Source of the DNA: JBBRLG01 sp038231495
GTDB lineage: Bacteria; Planctomycetota; Planctomycetia; Gemmatales; Gemmataceae
DNA: 12,816 nt
Direction: 5' to 3'
Assembly: GCA_038231495.1 (NCBI GenBank)
Contig: JBBRLG010000171.1
Location: 1 to 12,816, forward strand
Position numbers and translations under genes: made by a program. The notes under the pieces are model-generated. The model had not been told where the DNA came from. It was given only the letters and a program-made list of their open reading frames with translations, and made no database searches. Shown here in pieces: positions 12,102 to 12,816 of the stretch. Position 1 is the first letter of the stretch, and the number at the start of each line of letters is the position of its first letter.

Positions 12102-12677
12102 ATGCTTACCCGTTTCGGCCCGTGTGCGGTCCTGTTCCTGGCTGCGTCGGCTTTCGCCTTCGCCGCGGACGACAAGAAGGAGGGAAAAGTGGTAGAAGGC
12201 AAACCGGCCCCGGCGTTCGAGCTGCCCGCCACGCAGATCGACAAGGTTTTGCCCGACAAGAAGGACGCCAAGACGATCAGCCTCAAAGACTTTGAAGGCA
12301 AGAAAAACGTGGTGCTGTTCTTCTACCCCAAGGCCATGACGCCGGGCTGCACCAAGGAGTCGTGCGGCTTCAGCAAGATCGTCAGCGACTTCGCCAAGGA
12401 GGACACGATCCTGCTCGGCATCAGCACCGACAAGCTCGAAGACCAGCAGAAGTTCACCGATAAAGAGAAGCTGACGATTCCGCTCCTGGCCGACCCGGAG
12501 AAGAAGGTCACGGGCGACTACGGCGCGCTGGGCGGCTTGGGTTTCGCGAACCGCTACACCTACGTCATCGACAAGAAGGGCGTCGTCCGCAAGATTTACG
12601 ACGTGAAGGGCGATCCGACCGAGCACCCCGAAGTTGTGCTGAAGTTCATCAAGGAAAATATGGCGGAAAAGAAGTAA
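12102..12677 (+). CDS. exported Bcp/PrxQ-type peroxiredoxin
   Basis: This 191-residue protein has a Sec signal peptide (MLTRFGPCAVLFLAASAFAF, cleavage likely after AFA at residue 21) ahead of a full AhpC/TSA thioredoxin-fold domain. The active site NVVLFFYPKAMTPGCTKESC (69-88) has peroxidatic Cys83 and a second Cys five residues later (Cys88), the arrangement of the Bcp/PrxQ subgroup. Further family features are LLGISTDKLEDQQKF (104-118), IPLLADPEKKVTGDYGA (126-142) and TYVIDKKGVVRKIY (154-166). It should reduce peroxides outside the cytoplasm; the electron donor is not encoded nearby. AAGGAG lies six bases before ATG 12102, a strong ribosome-binding site. Most Bcp proteins are cytosolic and about 150 residues, so the leader and the Lys-rich linker are the additions. 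A hairpin follows the stop directly. Confidence 0.93.
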   Translation: MLTRFGPCAVLFLAASAFAFAADDKKEGKVVEGKPAPAFELPATQIDKVLPDKKDAKTISLKDFEGKKNVVLFFYPKAMTPGCTKESCGFSKIVSDFAKEDTILLGISTDKLEDQQKFTDKEKLTIPLLADPEKKVTGDYGALGGLGFANRYTYVIDKKGVVRKIYDVKGDPTEHPEVVLKFIKENMAEKK

Positions 12678-12699
12678 CGCCGGGTTCGTGCAACCGGCG
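12678..12699 (+). terminator. stem-loop directly after the peroxiredoxin stop
   Basis: CGCCGGGTT (12678-12686) and AACCGGCG (12692-12699) pair with one bulged G around a 5-nt loop, starting at the base after the stop codon. No T-run follows within 20 bases. It is a likely 3'-end structure of the peroxiredoxin transcript. Confidence 0.45.
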
Positions 12700-12816
12700 A
12701 GGCACATGGTGGGCGGGGGCCAAACAAAAGGTTTTTTTGACCCCCCCCCCCCCGTTAAAACCCCCGGTTGCCCGGACGGGGGTTTAAAGAAAATAGGCGC
12801 CCGGGGCGACGAACCC
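12700..12816. other. low-complexity end of the window, possibly assembly or sequencing artefact
   Basis: The last 117 bp contain a seven-T run, a 14-C run (12740-12753) and short mirrored blocks, TTAAAACCCCC (12755-12765) and GGGGGTTTAA (12778-12787). The AAAA, TTTT and homopolymer content is unlike the rest of the window, and no gene can be supported. It resembles the unreliable end of a contig more than biological sequence. Confidence 0.5.

Overview
The window looks like a piece of a high-GC planctomycete chromosome, probably Gemmata-like. The organism call is an inference. It rests on a Ser/Thr kinase with the N-terminal region and multi-pass membrane C-terminus common in that phylum, several small exported proteins of unknown function, mostly single-gene transcription units on both strands, and gaps filled with GC-rich stem-loop repeats. 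Both window edges are ragged: the left edge cuts a DtxR/MntR-type repressor gene and the right edge ends in low-complexity, probably unreliable sequence.

Layout. Positions 1-230 (-) hold the N-terminal half of the metal-dependent repressor. Positions 250-422 hold tandem octamers and their inverted counterparts. Positions 426-1073 (-) encode an unrecognised membrane protein. Divergent from it is a lipoprotein sugar-type substrate-binding protein (1174-2259 +) with no transporter genes beside it, followed by a membrane Ser/Thr kinase (2365-4512 +) flanked by an inverted pair of short palindromic repeats. From 4547 to 7468 three genes run on the minus strand, each with a predicted signal sequence: an unknown 185-residue protein, a helical protein with LTxxQ-like motifs, and a HEAT-like protein with a proline-rich tail. 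They are separated by two long noncoding gaps (5105-5526 and 6232-6763) that contain elaborate stem-loops. Then come a polytopic membrane protein (7678-8457 +), a small lipoprotein (8478-8741 -) and an isolated GspF/PilC-type secretion protein (8889-9935 -).

The right part is a co-directional plus-strand set: a DUF309 protein and a stand-alone LON-domain protein only 22 bp apart (a likely operon), then cytosolic thiol peroxidase Tpx and an exported Bcp/PrxQ peroxiredoxin, each with its own likely promoter. The last two suggest peroxide defence on both sides of the inner membrane.

I found no CRISPR array, transposase, integrase, rRNA, tRNA or recognisable defence or biosynthetic cluster. The least explained content is noncoding: an octamer array with inverted partner, a duplicated hairpin element at 6447-6624, three successive stem-loops at 5266-5494, and a family of CCGCTTGCGG palindromes. 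Among proteins, the oddest points are the DFN in place of DFG in the kinase and the DUF309-LON pair.
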